A stretch of DNA of 64,000 nucleotides from Aphelocoma coerulescens. Taxonomy: Eukaryota > Chordata > Aves > Passeriformes > Corvidae. A program made the position numbers and the translations under genes. The stretch is taken from assembly GCF_041296385.1 (NCBI RefSeq), contig NC_091015.1, positions 93,790,004 through 93,854,003 of the forward strand. Direction: 5' to 3'. This document shows positions 62,701 through 64,000 of this stretch, piece by piece (the stretch's first letter is position 1; the number at the start of each line of letters is the position of its first letter). The notes under the pieces were generated by a model, which was not told where the DNA came from, searched no databases, and was given only the letters and a program-made list of their open reading frames with translations.

Positions 62701-64000
62701 TTCAGCACCTGGACTTTCATTATTTTTACTTTATTCCTTTTCTCCCCGCTTGCTAGCTCTGGGACATAGGAGCTAAATCATCAGTAAGCAAAGTCTGTGT
62801 GTGTTTGGTACTGCAAGCCTGAATTTTCACGCTGTAGGCAGATGAAAGTCTTGAAAATACTGGTGTGCAATACAAGTAGATATGCTATCTATTTTGAAAG
62901 TAGACCCCATAAGGAAGGGAAAGAGCAGGTGGCACAGAATGGAATTAATGATATCACTTTTAACAAGCAGCATGAAATAAGATCCCTTGGATACAGTTAT
63001 TACCACATGCCACCTTGTGGGTCTGTGAAAGTGCATTGGTTTTCTGTTAGACCTATTAATCATTGTAAACTGCTTTAGGCACAGTTACTAAAAGAGAAAT
63101 GTTAATATCCAGCAATTAAACTGATATGGAGACTCGTTGGCTTTGTACTCAACAAGTGTTCTTGTTCTTGTAAGATCAGAGATTTCATAGCAGTGAATTA
63201 TGGATCTCTGTTGTGTGATAACTATTAAATATACAGTAGGAATTTTCTGCTTGGGGTCTTGGAGTTCTGAGTTATGCCCTCAGTCCCTTGGGTCCCTACA
63301 AAAGTGACTTGCTCTCATATTTTCACTAGAGGTCACAAAACAGCATTCTGCAAAGACAGCCAGACTTGGTCTGATTAACTGGTCTGTACGGAGCTATCTG
63401 TCAAGTTCTGCACCACCACCATCTTACCACCATCTTTTTTTTTTTTTTTTTTTGCCTACTTCTGCAATTATGACATTGAATTCCTTCCTTTTCCTACTTA
63501 TTTAGGAACTTGTTCACACAGTCACAATACAAAATCTCTCATTTCATAAGTGATTTCCCTGGAAAAGAAATTAATTTTTATGGTATATGTCAGTAATCCT
63601 CTTAATTAAATTTAGCAAGATGGAATCCCAGGGTGGCTCAAAGTCATCAAAACTTATGCTGTTATAGCACTGTCCTGCCTCAGAAATCATATCAGTAGGG
63701 AGTGATCAGGAAACTAATTTATCTGAGCAGGGATTCTCTTCAGTTTTGTCTTGTGGAGGTTTTTCTGTGGTGTGACATAAAGGATGCCATTTCATGTAGG
63801 GATTATTTAATGGAAAATTAGCTACCTGTTGCGAGTAAGTTTCTCATTGATAAACCTCCATGGAGAAAGTCATGCCTGAAGGACTTAATGCTAACATTGG
63901 CTGTGTTTGAGCTCAGAAACAATATTTCCTTAAGGAAATGACAGCCTAGATGTTAGCAACAACTAAGGATTTTTAATGGAGCTGGTAGCTGTTTCAGAGC
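59759..64000. other. Gene-poor AT-rich stretch
   Basis: No gene or mobile element recognised in the last 4 kb. A TG-rich patch lies at about 61160-61205 and a T19 homopolymer at 63435-63453. ORFs at 60518-60745 and 62797-63078 are AT-rich and without motif. Confidence 0.5.
63435..63453. repeat. T19 homopolymer
   Basis: Nineteen consecutive T. It could be an insertion scar of an old minus-strand retroposon tail, but no element body is recognisable next to it. Confidence 0.9.

Noticed and set aside
1..64000. tRNA, rRNA, CRISPR arrays, bacterial operons or intact retroviral genes
   Set aside because: None was recognisable; only LTRs and LINE fragments without intact protein domains are present.

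Overview
The window reads as non-coding-dominated genomic DNA from a bird, most likely a songbird (Passeriformes). The reasons are CR1 LINE 3' ends in both orientations, ending in the ATTCTATGAATC-type tail typical of avian CR1, and ERV LTRs whose ends and core phrases I recognise from passerine genomes (for example TGTCCTGGTTTCAGCTGGGG, and a TGTTGGGGTTTTAG...GAGACA solo LTR with a 5-bp target duplication). The sequence is AT-rich, has no operon-like gene packing, and shows no recognisable tRNA, rRNA or CRISPR array.

Layout. 1-24.8 kb is gene-poor AT-rich DNA with an old interspersed repeat (about 2.95 kb), one CR1 copy (3.5 kb), a CpG-dense island (14.2 kb), an AT-rich palindrome (14.93 kb) and a GC/CpG-rich patch (22.3 kb). 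At 24.8-25.7 kb a CR1 copy sits inside an older ERV/LTR-derived repeat. At 27.54-27.96 kb lies one arm of a nearly perfect 412-414 bp inverted duplication; its partner is at 36.62-37.03 kb. From about 35.6 to 47.8 kb I find a set of short open segments on the + strand bounded by splice-like sites, with codon phases that join. They end in an in-frame stop and two AATAAA signals. I interpret this as an unrecognised multi-exon protein gene; its 3' part (42.97-47.46 kb) is the best supported. Its introns hold CR1 and LTR copies and the right arm of the inverted duplication. At 52.0-53.2 kb two candidate exons on the minus strand, one GC3-rich, suggest a second, convergent gene. At 55-60 kb there are two ERV LTRs, one minus (about 55.26-56.42 kb) and one plus (58.84-59.75 kb, with TSD GGGTA). 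The last 4 kb look empty.

The longest unspliced ORFs are mostly antisense or internal frames of CR1 and LTR copies, or low-complexity reading frames, and are not annotated as genes. No gene could be named. Functions are not assigned where the sequence does not show them, and exon boundaries are predictions made by eye.
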